Source: Cepaea nemoralis
Lineage: Eukaryota > Mollusca > Gastropoda > Stylommatophora > Helicidae
Assembly: GCA_014155875.1 (NCBI GenBank)
Contig: JACEFZ010025839.1
Location: forward strand, 62,001-126,000
DNA: 64,000 nucleotides
Direction: 5' to 3'
The translations under genes were made by a program, and so were the position numbers. Under the pieces are notes generated by a model that saw only the letters and a list, made by a program, of their open reading frames with translations, did not search any database and was not told the origin of the DNA. How positions within the stretch are numbered: position 1 is the first letter of the stretch; every line of letters begins with the position of its first letter. Shown here one piece after another: positions 50,013-60,299 of the stretch.

Positions 50013-51036
50013 ACGAACGAACGAACAAACAAACTTTATTTTCAAAGGGTTAAGAATTGGGCACACAGGCCCGTCTAACATTCTGCCCTTCTATCACTCT
50101 CTTTCATACATTATTTCATTCACACATCATTCAAGGCTAACAGAGAACAGCAACAATATAAAAGATATGCATTATAAAGGCATGGGCAAAATGCGAACAT
50201 CAAAACTACACGACACAGTAAAATTAGATAATGGTCTGACACTTGTTATTAGCCATGTGGAATATACTGCCCTATCAAAAGGGGACTGGCTGTTATATTA
50301 GGGTTTTGTTATTATTATTATTATCTCTATTATTAAGGGGGAAGGTAATCCGTACTGAGATTGTGTTCGAGTAATGTGCGATGTCTTTGATTTCTTGTGG
50401 AAGATTGTTCCACAGCTGAGCTGCAGAGTACGTTAAGCTTGTTTTGTATAAGTCAATCCTAGGCTCCGGAACGTTTAATATATTTAAACGTTTACTGTGT
50501 CTAGCATTATATTTAAACAATGGCCAAAGGTAATTTGGGGCATTCCGATGCAGGATTTTGTGAATTAGTTTAGCTTTATTGAAAAGCAGACGTTTGCGGA
50601 GTGGTAGTAACTGAAGGCGTTTATACAGGCTAGGATTGTCAGATAAATGTTTGTTATAAATTAGACTCATGGCCCGTTACTGGAGTGAGTAAAGTCGCTT
50701 GGTGTTTGAATTAGAACAACCGTCCCAGATTGTAGAGCAGTAGTCAAAATGTGTCTGTATATGAGAAGTATAGAATAGTTTCCTTGTGTCCTCATCAAGG
50801 AAGTTTTTCATTTCGGCGAGTTGGTAGACTTTTTTCGCTGTTTGTTTAATAAGCGCTTGAACGTATGAATTAAAGGTTAGGTTTCTATCAATGATTATGC
50901 CTAATGTTTTGTGCTTAATTACACTTTCTACTGGCGTGTTATCGATGTGAAGTTGAAGTGATGTGTGTGAGCTTAAAGTTTGAAGTCTTTGTCTGATTGT
51001 TAGTAACCAGACAAAGACTTCAAACTTTAAGCTCAC
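50009..51036 (-). pseudogene. Non-LTR retrotransposon G, truncated copy 1 (RT C terminus)
   Basis: On the minus strand, from 51,000 down, the protein reads TIRQRLQTLSSHTSLQLHID, then VIKHKTLGIIIDRNLTFNSY, the end of the RT thumb region. HFDYCSTIWDGCSNSNTKRL follows. After one in-frame TAA at 50677 come SLIYNKHLSDNPSLYKRLQL and the hallmark C-terminal block RIDLYKTSLTYSAAQLWNNL at 50,460-50,400. This resembles the CR1/L2/Jockey-like group of LINEs. The 3' end has GAAAATAAAG near 50,038, followed by (GTTC)n and (TC)n. The copy lacks the endonuclease and most of the RT. Its 5' end forms a perfect hairpin. Confidence 0.85.
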
Positions 51037-51041
51037 ACACA
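50962..51041. repeat. 34-bp perfect inverted repeat at the 5' end of the retrocopy
   Basis: Positions 50962-50995 (TGTGTGTGAGCTTAAAGTTT and on) are the exact reverse complement of 51008-51041, with a 12-base spacer. The left arm is ordinary element sequence (compare 52,800-52,833); the right arm is its inverted duplicate, after which the GA composite array begins. Confidence 0.93.
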
Positions 51042-51092
51042 GAGAGAATAAACGAATGAACGAACTTTCAAAGAGTCACAACTGGGGCACGC

Positions 51093-51144
<52 letters not shown>

Positions 51145-51266
51145 GAGGGAGAGGGAGAGGAGGGGGGAGAGAGGGGGAGAGGGGGATAGACGGAGAGTGA
51201 GAGAGAGAGAGAGAATAAACGAATGAACGAACTTTCAAAAAGTCACAACTGGGGCACGCAGAAGAG

Positions 51267-51297
<31 letters not shown>

Positions 51298-51750
51298 CGA
51301 GGAGAGAGAGAGGAGAGAGGAGAGAGAGAGAGGGAGAGAGAGAGGGATAGAGAGAGAGGTGGAGAGAGGGAGAGAGAGAGAGAGGGAGAGAGAGAATAAA
51401 CGAATGAACGAACTTTATTTTCAGTCACAACTGGGGCACACAGAAGAGAGAGAGAAAGAGAGAGAGAGAGAGGGAGAGAGGCATGGGGAGAGAGGGGGAG
51501 AGAGAGAGGGGGGAGAGAGAGACAGGGGGAGAGAGAGAGAGGGGGAGTGGGAGAGAGTGGGGAGAGAGAGAGAGTGGGGGGAGAGGGAGAGGGGGAGAGA
51601 GAGAGGGGGAGAGAGGGGGAGAGAGAGAGGGGGTGAGAGAGAGGGGGAGAGAGAGGGGGAGAGAGAGAGAGAGAGGGAGAGAGAGAGGGAGAGAGAGAGA
51701 ATAAACGAATGAACGAACTTTATTTTCAAAGAGTCACAACTGGGGCACGC

Positions 51751-51819
<69 letters not shown>

Positions 51820-51845
51820 CGAACGAACGAACGAACGAACGAACG
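51042..51845 (-). repeat. Composite array: retrotransposon 3' tail plus (GA)n, four units
   Basis: Four ~55-bp solo tails lie at about 51045-51095, 51213-51263, 51391-51445 and 51700-51753. Each reads on minus as TTCTGCGTGCCCCAGTTGTG, ACTCTTTGAAAATAAAGTTC, GTTCATTCGTTTATTC. The first two lack the TATTT part. GA/GGA-rich tracts of 100-250 bp lie between them. The tail is clearly related to the 3' ends of the two longer copies. Long Arg/Glu or Ser/Leu frames across here are microsatellite artefacts. Confidence 0.92.
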
Positions 51846-53328
51846 AAGAAACTTTATTTTCAAAGGGTTAAGAATTGGGCACGCAGGCCCGTCTAACATT
51901 CTGCCCTTCTATCACTCTCTTTCATACATTATTTCATTCACACATCATTCAAGGCTAACAAAGAACAGTAACAATATAAAAGGTATGCATTATAAAGGCA
52001 TGGGCAAAATGCAAACATCAAAACTACACGACACAGTAATATTAGATAATGGTCTGACACTTGTTATTAGCCATGTGGAATATACTGGCCTACAAAAGGT
52101 GATTGGCTGTTATACTAGGGTTTTGTTATTATTATTATTATCTCAATTATTAAGGGGGAAGGTAATCCGTATTGAGATAGTGTTCGAATAATTTGCGATT
52201 ATATGAATAGGGATTGGTGATGTCTTTGATTTCTTGTGGAAGATTGTTCCACAGCTGAGATGCAGAGTACGTTAAGCTTGTTTTGTATAAGTCAATCCTA
52301 GGCTTCGGAATGTGTAGTATATTTAAACGTTTACTGTGTCTAGCATTATATTTAAACAAAGGCCAAAGGTAATTTGGGGCATTCCTTTGCAGGATTTTGT
52401 GAATTAGTTTAGCTTTATTAAAAGCAGGCGTTTGCGGAATGGTAGTAACTGAAGGCGTTTATACAGGCTAGGATTGTCAGATAAATGTTTGCTATAAATT
52501 AGACTCATGGCCCGTTTATGGAGTGAGTAAAGCCGCTTGATGTTTGAATTAGAACATCCGTCCCAGATTGTAGAGCAGTAGTTAAAGTGTGTCTGTATAT
52601 GAGAAGTATAGAATAGTTTCCTTGTGTCCTCATCAAAGAAGTTTTTAATCTTGGCGAGTTGATAGACTTTTTACGCTGTTTGTTTAATGAGCGCTTGAAC
52701 ATGCGAATTAAAGGTTAGGTTTCTATCAATGATTAGGCCTAATGTTTTGTGCTCAATTACACTTTCTACTGGCATGTTATCGATGTGAAGTTGAAGTGAT
52801 GTGTGTGGGCTTAGAGTCTGAAGTCTTTGTCTGGTTGTTAATAACATTGCTTTTGTTTTAGTGATGTTAATTTGCATACGGTTTGAATAGCTCCACTTAA
52901 CTACATTATTTAATTCTTGTTGTAAAGACGACTCCAGTAAAATACAGTTTTCAGAGTTTGTGTACACCGTACAGTCATCTGCAAATAGATCGCAGGACGA
53001 CGAAAGATGCAAAGGTAGATCGTTAATATATATGGCAAATAATAGAGGGCCAAGAAAAGAGCCTTGCGGTACTCCAATATTGAAGGTAGTGGTTTGAGAC
53101 AGAGATTTATTGTGTGATACTACTTGCTTTCTGTTTGATAGAAAAGATGATATTAGAGTGACTACATTAAGGCCAATTTTCATTGTCTCGAGTTTTTTAA
53201 TTAAAATAACATGGTCTATCATATCAAATGCTTTCTTGAAATCAATAAACACAGTTCCACATAGACTGTTGTTGTTTATATTCTGGTGCCAATTTTCTAT
53301 CATGTTTGTTAGGGCCGTATGGCAAGAA
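51846..53328 (-). pseudogene. Non-LTR retrotransposon G, truncated copy 2 (most of RT)
   Basis: On the minus strand the fragment starts near 53,300 within the RT domain. It carries CGTVFIDFKKAFDMIDHVIL (motif A, with the first catalytic Asp), NIGVPQGSFLGPLLFAIYIN (motif B) near 53,070, and CDLFADDCTVYTN (motif C, FADD) near 52,985. HKTLGLIIDRNLTFNSHVQA is the thumb region near 52,740. The C-terminal RIDLYKTSLTYSASQLWNNL block lies near 52,280 and the AATAAAG end near 51,858. Motifs point to the CR1/L2/Jockey-like LINE group. Two frameshifts near 52,680 and 52,400 separate the frames and the endonuclease is missing. Upstream it runs straight into the GA composite array. Confidence 0.9.
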
Positions 53329-53518
53329 TATTTGAGAGAGAGAGAGAGGGAGAGGGAGAAAGAGAGAGAGGGAGAGAGGGAGAGAGAGAGAGGGGGGAGA
53401 GAGAGGGGAGAGAGGGAGAGAGAGGGGGGAGAGGGAGAGAGAGAGGGAGAGAGGGGGAGAGAGGGATAGAGAGAGAGGGGAGAGAGAGGGGAGAGAGAGA
53501 GAGAGGAGAGAGAGAGAG

Positions 53519-53570
<52 letters not shown>

Positions 53571-53622
53571 ATAATCGAATGAACGAACTTTATTTTCAAA
53601 GAGTCACAACTGGGGCACGCAG

Positions 53623-53674
<52 letters not shown>

Positions 53675-53772
53675 GAGTGAGTGAGTGAGTGTGAGAGAGA
53701 GGGAGGGGGGAAGAGAGAGAGAATAAACTAATGAACGAACTTTATTTTCAAAGAGTCACAACTGGGGCACGC

Positions 53773-53852
<80 letters not shown>

Positions 53853-53903
53853 GAATAACGAATGAACGAACTTTTTTTTCAAAGAGTCACAACTGGGGCA
53901 CGC

Positions 53904-53959
<56 letters not shown>

Positions 53960-54064
53960 GTGAGAGTGAGTGAGTGAGTGTGAGAGAGAGGGAGGGGGGA
54001 AGAGAGAGAGAATAAACTAATGAACGAACTTTATTTTCAAAGAGTCACAACTGTGGCACGCAGA

Positions 54065-54119
<55 letters not shown>

Positions 54120-54180
54120 GGAGAGAGAGAATAAACGAATGAACGAACTTTTTTTTCAAAGAGTCACAACTGGGGCACGC

Positions 54181-54265
<85 letters not shown>

Positions 54266-54325
54266 GAGAGAGAGAATAAACGAATGAACGAACTTTTTTT
54301 TCAAAGAGTCACAACTGGGGCACGC

Positions 54326-54375
<50 letters not shown>
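53329..54375 (-). repeat. Composite array: retrotransposon 3' tail plus (GA)n, six units
   Basis: Six solo tails lie at about 53569-53624, 53723-53777, 53852-53907, 54010-54064, 54130-54184 and 54274-54329. Two of the GA linkers share the special pattern GTGAGTGAGTGAGTGTGAGA followed by GGGAGGGGGGAAGAG (near 53,680 and 53,975). That means whole tail-plus-linker units were duplicated, not independently inserted. Confidence 0.93.
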
Positions 54376-54379
<4 letters not shown>

Positions 54380-54504
54380 ATGGGAGAATGAGCCAGAACG
54401 AAGGAGAGAGGTTATGCAGACAGATGTAAATTACCTCAGGATAACAGCTATTAATTCGGTGACGTGAAATAACAGAAACTTGTTAACAGTTGGCCTGACC
54501 TTAT
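54376..54504. other. Unassigned
   Basis: Short single-copy stretch between the GA array and repeat D. Nothing was recognised. Confidence 0.4.
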
Positions 54505-54755
54505 AGTCCTCTGTTGCTGCTTGCTTGCTTGCGTTCGCTGTCTGTGAACTCCAGCACAAGGTCCTGTATGTCGGATGAAGACATCCTGTTGTCCAACATC
54601 AATGCGATGTCATACCGGACTGAGATTTACGTGAGTATCCGTTGTCCCATGTCTGGCATATTAGTGTGTAGATTGGTGGGTCCTCGCCGTGCAGGCAGGT
54701 ACTCTCAGACTTTGAAAGAATTGCCTTGGAAAGAAAGACCTCTGCGTCCCAGACC
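54505..54755 (-). repeat. Dispersed repeat family D, copy 2 (internally deleted)
   Basis: Collinear with 41990-42440 from GCTTGCTTGCGTTCGCTG to GTACTCTCAGACTTTGAAAG. It then jumps over roughly 110 bases of copy 1 and rejoins at TTGCCTTGGAAAGAAAGACC and CTCTGCGTCCCAG. Confidence 0.75.
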
Positions 54756-55429
54756 TCTGTTAAAACGAACGAGTTAACTTCGATCAGTCAGGTTTTAACT
54801 AAGTCTCATTATTACGTTGAGGCGGGCACAATGAGGTATCATAGCCATAGACCACTGTGTGACAAAAACATGTCGTAAAACGAGGAACGGCTAGCAACGC
54901 TCGAACGTGGACGCCCCAACCTGAAAACAAGAGTGAATTCAGGCAGTTTGCTTACATGATGGATATAAAAGTCGTCGATGGCAATGGCGGGTCATGGCAG
55001 ATCAAGAAAGATGGGTGATGCAATGCATATAGTATAGAATTGATGAGGGAAGGGCAGATAGGGGAATAGCAGTCCCTGCGTACGTGTGGGTCATGTGCTG
55101 TGGAGGTGACATTAGACACACGGTTCGCTCACCTTGTCCGCTGTAACATAAGGACAGAAAGGCTGTTTGTTACACGGCGTGTTATCGGACCAAGAGCGTA
55201 CCGAAGTACGCCAGGTGAATGCACCATAAAGACAGTACGTCTAATATGATACAATGGGCAGCGGGGTTAGTGGAAGATTCGACTGTCACTAGTACACATG
55301 GTGTAGTAGACACCCCGCCATACATCTGAGTCATTTTGAGCATGAGAAATTAAGGCCGGCTAACAAGTGTTGTAGTCGCCAACTGGGCAGGTTAGGGATT
55401 CCTTTTTTGTCCCTGACAGAAAAAGTAAT
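54756..55429. other. No recognisable gene
   Basis: No frame over 60 codons, and no repeat structure seen. Confidence 0.5.
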
Positions 55430-55500
55430 CAATCATATTACCGAGGATTCGAACCCGGGTCTCTCAAATTGTCACTTGGCCAGATACTCCTTAAGTAAAT
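55430..55500 (-). mobile_element. Possible tRNA-like SINE head
   Basis: On the minus strand, GACCCGGGTTCGAATCCTCG at about 55447-55466 is a good B-box match. GGCCAAGTGACAATTTGAGA upstream is only weakly A-box-like. No sister copy was identified. Confidence 0.38.
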
Positions 55501-55887
55501 AATATTTTTGCATGCCTTGAGGTGTACTGAGCATATATTATTAGCCCATGAAGAGTATACAATATTAAGTGTTGTGGAACGTAATGAGCACGTCAAAGCT
55601 CGTAGAGCTAGCTCCCTGGTCATCCACTGCACTCTGTATTCGTCTCCAGTCATCTTGACTTGTCTTGCCACTGGATTCAGATGGACTCAGGCAAGAGAGT
55701 GTGGTCGACGAATTTCGGAAGTTTTAATCCAATTCATCGCCCAAGTCATTCTTCATCCAACTTTATCTAACTTCATATACTACACGCACAGGAGATTACA
55801 GCGTTACAATTCTTTATTTCCCTTCCGTAGGAGATCGCAATTTGTGGAGAAGCACGATCGCCTACGCCAGCTGGCAGGGCTCTGGAT
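55501..55887 (+). other. Unassigned sequence ending in (ATG)n
   Basis: A 185-codon frame (55508-56065) runs through here and through the ATG repeat. Its first ~125 residues include RRLQRYNSLFPFRRRSQFVE, which I do not recognise. The run KHDRLRQLAGLWIMMM suggests a retroelement 3' end with a trinucleotide tail, but that is inference. Confidence 0.35.
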
Positions 55888-55888
55888 A

Positions 55889-55968
<80 letters not shown>
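55888..55968. repeat. (ATG)n microsatellite, about 26 units
   Basis: An uninterrupted ATG run. Long poly-Met, poly-Ser and poly-Ile frames across it are artefacts. Confidence 0.95.
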
Positions 55969-55969
<1 letters not shown>

Positions 55970-56225
55970 CCAACCCCAAATACTGTCGTTCTATTTTGGT
56001 TTAAACATTTCAACCACAATAGCTATCCTTCAGTCCTGCTCAGAGTTAATGATCCTGGCTGTTAGAATATAAACAACGCTGGAGCAGAAACTCAGTTGGT
56101 ACTGTAAAGAAAAGCACAAGTCGTTTCTGCACAACCACTATATGACGATGACAAATAAATGCAGTGATATTGATGTGCTTTCATAAAAACAAATGAAAGA
56201 AATAGGAATCAGAGGATAGTTCCTC

Positions 56226-56320
56226 TGGTTGTTAACTTACTGCTAAGGCGAGACAGTTTCTTCATTTCAAGGCCTCGGATTCGAATCCCTGTTAAAATTA
56301 CCTTGCTGTCTAGTGTTTCC
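56226..56320 (+). mobile_element. Possible tRNA-like SINE, perhaps family C
   Basis: CCTCGGATTCGAATCCCTGT near 56271 is a strong B box. GTTAACTTACTGCTAAGGCG is a weak A-box-like stretch. CTGTTAAAATTACC after the B box loosely recalls family C. Confidence 0.38.
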
Positions 56321-56567
56321 TCACATTGTTACTTCTTATCCATGTCTTCTATGAGCCCCAATCACGGTCTGTGAATATATTTATAATGATACGGCGACGC
56401 TCTCAAAGAATCCCCAGAAACTGATATTCAGAAATTAACAAATATACACAAGGCAAGCAAAGCAAGATTTATTAATGTAAGGGAGAAAACTGTTGTAATG
56501 ACTAACTTGAGAGCGCTACACAGAACTAGGTCCCTTTACATACAATACAATCTCAGTTATAGGAGTC

Positions 56568-56755
56568 CTCTTTTTTTTTTATTTTAAATTCGCATATTCT
56601 TTACAGGACATCGCTGTCAATAGCAGCATCTTTCAGCTGTCTGTTGATTTCTTGGCAAGATTACGCTCAGTAGTTTGCCATTGCTTTCTGAGCGGTCGGC
56701 TCAGTTATCCCGCAAGTCACCAGTGGGGGTCGAACCGCCTCCAGCTATACGAGTC
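56568..56755 (-). mobile_element. SINE family B, copy 6
   Basis: On the minus strand, GGTTCGACCCCCACTGGTGA (B-box region) is followed by GCTCAGAAAGCAATGGCAAA, CTACTGAGCGTAATCTTGCC, AAGAAATCAACAGACAGCTG, AAAGATGCTGCTATTGACAG, CGATGTCCTGTAAAGAATAT and an A-rich end. This is one of the two clearest cores. Confidence 0.85.
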
Positions 56756-56954
56756 CTCTAACAATAAAAAATAATGGTTATTATTTTAAAACGCCTTATG
56801 TTATTCATCTGAATAAAAAATGTCAGGGTGTCTCCCGAGATAATAAGTACAATAGTATGGGAAGGCTTCTGATCCTAAATGACACTTAGTGCAGGGTGTT
56901 GTTTCAAGTTATTTTCAGTGCTGACTCAGACATGAAATACAGTCTTTCAGCAGC
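56756..56954. other. Unassigned
   Basis: Nothing recognised between the SINE and the (CTT)n tract. Confidence 0.4.
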
Positions 56955-57016
56955 TTCTTCTTCTTCTTCTTCTTCTTCTTCTTCTTCTTCTTCTTCTTCT
57001 TCTTCTTCTTCTTCAG
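56955..57016 (-). repeat. (CTT)n tract: 3' tail of the non-LTR element
   Basis: About 20 CTT units begin right after the stop of the minus-strand retrotransposon protein, where they read (GAA)n. Poly-Ser and poly-Glu frames here are artefacts. Confidence 0.85.
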
Positions 57017-57696
57017 CGTTCCGAGCCATTGGGGTTTTTAGCTGCAGATACAATCCGTCTCCATTCGTCTCTCTGGTGGACCTTCTCTTGCCAGTCGTTG
57101 ATTCCAAGTGCGTGTAAGTCTGTACATGTATTATCTCTCCACCGTCTACTTGGTCTACTTCGATGTCTACGGTCATTTATTTCCTGAGTGTAAGCGAGTT
57201 TTGTTTCCCTTTTATCTTCCATTCTTTCTATATGCCCCAGCCATTGTAGTCTATTAGCCTTCATGATACCAGTGATTAGGGCGGACTTAAACAGATCATA
57301 AATGTCTTTGTTACTTCTTCTTTTCCACTCTCCACTTTGCGTATATAAAATAAAGTTTGTTCGTTCGTTCGTTCGTTCGTTCGTTCGTTCGTCCGTATCC
57401 CTAATGGGTCCAAAGATTCGTCTTAAAACTTTGTTCTCAAAGGTTCGGAGCAAGGCTTCGTCTCCTTTCGTTGTACTCCAGGTTTCAGAGCCATACAGCA
57501 CAACTGGTCTGATCAGTGTTTTGTATATTGTGATCTTGGTGTTACGAGATAGCGCCTTTGATTTTATTAGATGTTGTAGTGCATAGTATATCTTATTTCC
57601 AGAATTGATTCTAGTTTGTATTTCTTCCCTTATGATGTTGGAGCAGTTGAAGATTGTACCCAGGTATTTGTATGTTTCCGTTCTTTTAATGGTCAT
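57017..57696 (-). pseudogene. Non-LTR retrotransposon, C-terminal fragment
   Basis: On the minus strand a 227-codon frame reads ETYKYLGTIFNCSNIIREEI (end of RT), then ITIYKTLIRPVVLYGSETWS, ENKVLRRIFGPIRDTDE, a foreign insert of ~17 residues, and then SGEWKRRSNKDIYDLFKSA. It continues with NRLQWLGHIERMEDKRETK and RRWRDNTCTDLHALGINDWQ, and stops after AAKNPNGSER. YKYLG, LYGSETW and WLGHIERM blocks are standard in this endonuclease/RT family. The element is 5'-truncated, losing the endonuclease and the catalytic YADD region, and ends in (GAA)n. The frame is unbroken for its whole length, so this copy is comparatively young. Confidence 0.88.
57341..57395 (+). mobile_element. Solo non-LTR 3' tail inserted in another retrotransposon
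   Basis: GCGTATATAAAATAAAGTTT followed by about eight GTTC units lies on the + strand inside the minus-strand frame, between its FGPIRD and SGEWKRR segments. AATAAAGTT plus (CGTT)n is the same ending as retrotransposon G at 50,009 and 51,846. The insert happens to keep the host frame open. Confidence 0.78.
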
Positions 57697-58179
57697 ATTA
57701 TCTATTTGTATGTGGCTAGTGAGGAAAAATAATACAGCAAGAAAAGAACCCCTGTACTAGCCGTATTGGGTACTCGGGTAGTAAAGTAAAGAACCATGTA
57801 GTGTTTGCTCCATATTTCTATAGACTAATACACTCTCAATGTTTGATGTTGTAAATATCATTCACCACCCCCCCCCCCCCCTCAGGGGGGAATTTTAAGG
57901 TTTCCAGGGGGGGGGGGATTAAGATTATTTCAAGATCGCATTAATACAAGAACCAATTGTTTTTCCCTCTAAATTTTACGGTTCTGTACTTCTCACACTA
58001 ATGATATTCGTTTTATAACGTAAGTAGACCCGCAAATCACGTTTTATGTAGATGTCTAGACTTGCTCTAGTATGTGTTATTAAATTTAGCTTCCATTTTT
58101 ATGTATACTGTGTAAGGGTCGTTAGGGAATTTATAGGGAGAAAATTCGAAAGGGGGAGGGGGTAATGACGTTCTGAACA
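57697..58179. other. No gene; C-run and G-run at 57868-57917
   Basis: A C14 run at 57868-57881 is followed within 40 bases by G6 and G11 runs, giving a local inverted homopolymer pair. Nothing else was recognised. Confidence 0.45.
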
Positions 58180-58232
58180 TATGGTAAAAGGAGGCATGGG
58201 CCAAGAAAGGTTGAGAACCACTACCCTAGATA
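58180..58232. mobile_element. Possible hAT-like terminus
   Basis: AAGGTTGAGAACCACTACCC resembles the 3' end of many hAT elements (reverse complement GTGGTTCTCAACC). I found no matching 5' end or 8-bp duplication. Confidence 0.3.
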
Positions 58233-59189
58233 TTTCCTGGTATCAATTATAGACTGGGTCTATTTCTAAGCTCAGGTCAGTTTTAAACACCCTATCTAAA
58301 TTGGGATTAGACCACACGACAACTGGTCTAGCAGGCAAGAGTACCACTAGGTCATGATGACATCGGACATATCCTTCGTATGTCTAATTTGTCCTGTATC
58401 TCCCATTAAGGCTTAGCCTCTCAACCATCTTGCGCCAGGCCGTTATATATTTTGCTATCTCCTACAGCTCCGCCCATGTACTCCCCGTCTTATTCGTCTC
58501 TGTCGTTCCAACTGGTCAATAACTTGCAATCTCGGACATCGATGGCCTCCCCTGTTTCCAGTGTTCGTTCTCTGAGACATGGCTTACTACGGAAGACAAA
58601 TGTGTAGATAAAACGGATTGTTTACTCCGGGGAAATCAACACACAGGAGGAGTTTGCATAATTTGAACACTACAGAGCAAAACCAGTTAAGGGATCTTGG
58701 ATAAAATTATTCTGAATGTGTTGTTTGGGAAGGAGGACTGGCGGTGAATGGTAACATGCTCGTTATAATTCCATAAACATTTGGTCTCGACAGACACGTC
58801 ACACACGTATGAAATAACTCACGTACTCGGGGATTTCAATACATCAGTGAGCGACGTGACTGGCTGCCGTTGTGTTCAGCGAAAGGGTTGAGCGAGGTAA
58901 CAAAATATCAGCATGAACAGGGTTACCTCGTAGTTATAGCTAACTAAACCACAAACAACAGAAAGAGGTAGTCATCATTTATTTATTTATTTATTTATTT
59001 GTGGTCATGTTATTTAATTACTTATTGTCCAATATAAAAGTCAGGCCTTAGTCAGATATAACAGTGGAAGGTACTACTTGCTTTCTATTAGTGCCGAATG
59101 TTGGGCGGCACTCACCAAACCCGACACCTCACATTGTACCAACGGTTTAGGACGGAGGAGGGCAGTTGGAAGGGTACAAGAATTACCAT
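58233..59189. other. No gene; (ATTT)n at 58977-59000
   Basis: No recognised frame. The only structure is a short ATTT run of six to seven units. Confidence 0.5.
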
Positions 59190-59375
59190 TTTTTTTAAAA
59201 ATTGTTTTGCATATCCTTTACATGACATCGCTGTCAACATCAGCATCTTTCAGCTGTATGTTGATTTCTTGGCAAGATTACGCTCAGTAGTTTGTCATTG
59301 CTTTCTGAGCGGCCGGCTCAGTTATCCCGCACGTCACCAGCGGGGGACGAACCGCTCCCAGCTCTCGCCCTGCTA
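59190..59375 (-). mobile_element. SINE family B, copy 7
   Basis: On the minus strand, GGTTCGTCCCCCGCTGGTGA, CGTGCGGGATAACTGAGCCG, GCTCAGAAAGCAATGACAAA, CTACTGAGCGTAATCTTGCC, AAGAAATCAACATACAGCTG, AAAGATGCTGATGTTGACAG, CGATGTCATGTAAAGGATAT and an A-rich end follow in order. It is very close to copy 6 and gives the clearest family consensus. Confidence 0.88.
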
Positions 59376-60299
59376 CGAGACTCTGCGTGATAAACGGGAT
59401 TACGGAGAAAGTGTTGTACCTCTCGGCCAGAGAGACCGGCAAGAATTACCATAGTGCGAGGAAATAAAACGTAAAGACAACATGTCGTGGCAGAGAAGAC
59501 CAAGCCCTAACCCTTGGTCGGTAACTGGTATAGGATAGTAGCTCCGACAGGCGGACATGTTAGAATTGCTTTGCTGATCCTGCAGCTTCTTCCGCTTGTC
59601 TTGTTACAGACGTATTGGTGTTACTTTTTTCTCCAGAGTAAACTACTGGGCATGCCGAGAGAGGGATCATGCTGCATGGTCAACACTGTCACGGAAAAAA
59701 ACTGCAGTTTAGTGATTCCTTGATAACTTACATATTAAAATACAAGGAGGGTTAACCATTGTGTACGTCATTCTGAGAGAAGGAATAAAATTAACGATCA
59801 TTGACCTACGAATATAAAAATAGGATCCAGGTGTTCGCCGAGTTCATTGCTTGACGATCTGACCGGACACGGGAAACGGTACGATCGCGCTGGGGGAAAC
59901 TTCGACACCGGACAAACACAGAGGGAGACGGTGATCAGAGAATTAGAGTTCTTTGAAGTGCGCCCAGCGATGAACGGCGGAACAGCGTAACAACGAAGAG
60001 AAACGAACAACTAACCACTACGTGATTTCACCGCTTTTTGAGGGGAAGGATACGGCAAATTTGATTGTAGATCAAACAATCAGCGTAGGATTGGACACTT
60101 GTTATAAATAGTAGCAACTGAGGTTTCTAGTTAGTGTGTGTTCCAAACTGGGCTGAATGAGATATGCTCCTGAGTGGGGAAAGAAATACACGTCCCTAAT
60201 GGTTTAAAGAAGATGGGATATTAGTGTGTTATTCGCTAGTGTATTTCGATTCCAGGAGGATAAGTGCATATATAAGGTATTAATACTTTAGAGTAATAG
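59376..60299. other. No recognisable gene
   Basis: Short frames only. GGAGAAAGTGTTGTACCTCT and similar words near 59,400 have no partner in the window. Confidence 0.5.

Noticed and set aside
51359..51712. Arg/Glu-rich protein (and Ser/Leu-rich protein on the other strand)
   Set aside because: Translation of GA/GGA microsatellite; composition alone keeps the frame open.
55508..56065. 185-codon protein with a poly-Met stretch
   Set aside because: The poly-Met part is an (ATG)n microsatellite and the remainder has no recognisable motif or splice context.
56896..57176. Poly-Ser and poly-Glu proteins
   Set aside because: They read the (CTT)n tail of a retrotransposon in shadow frames.
58180..58232. 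A complete hAT element between ~57.7 and 58.2 kb
   Set aside because: Only a 3'-like end is visible; I found no matching 5' inverted repeat and no 8-bp duplication.
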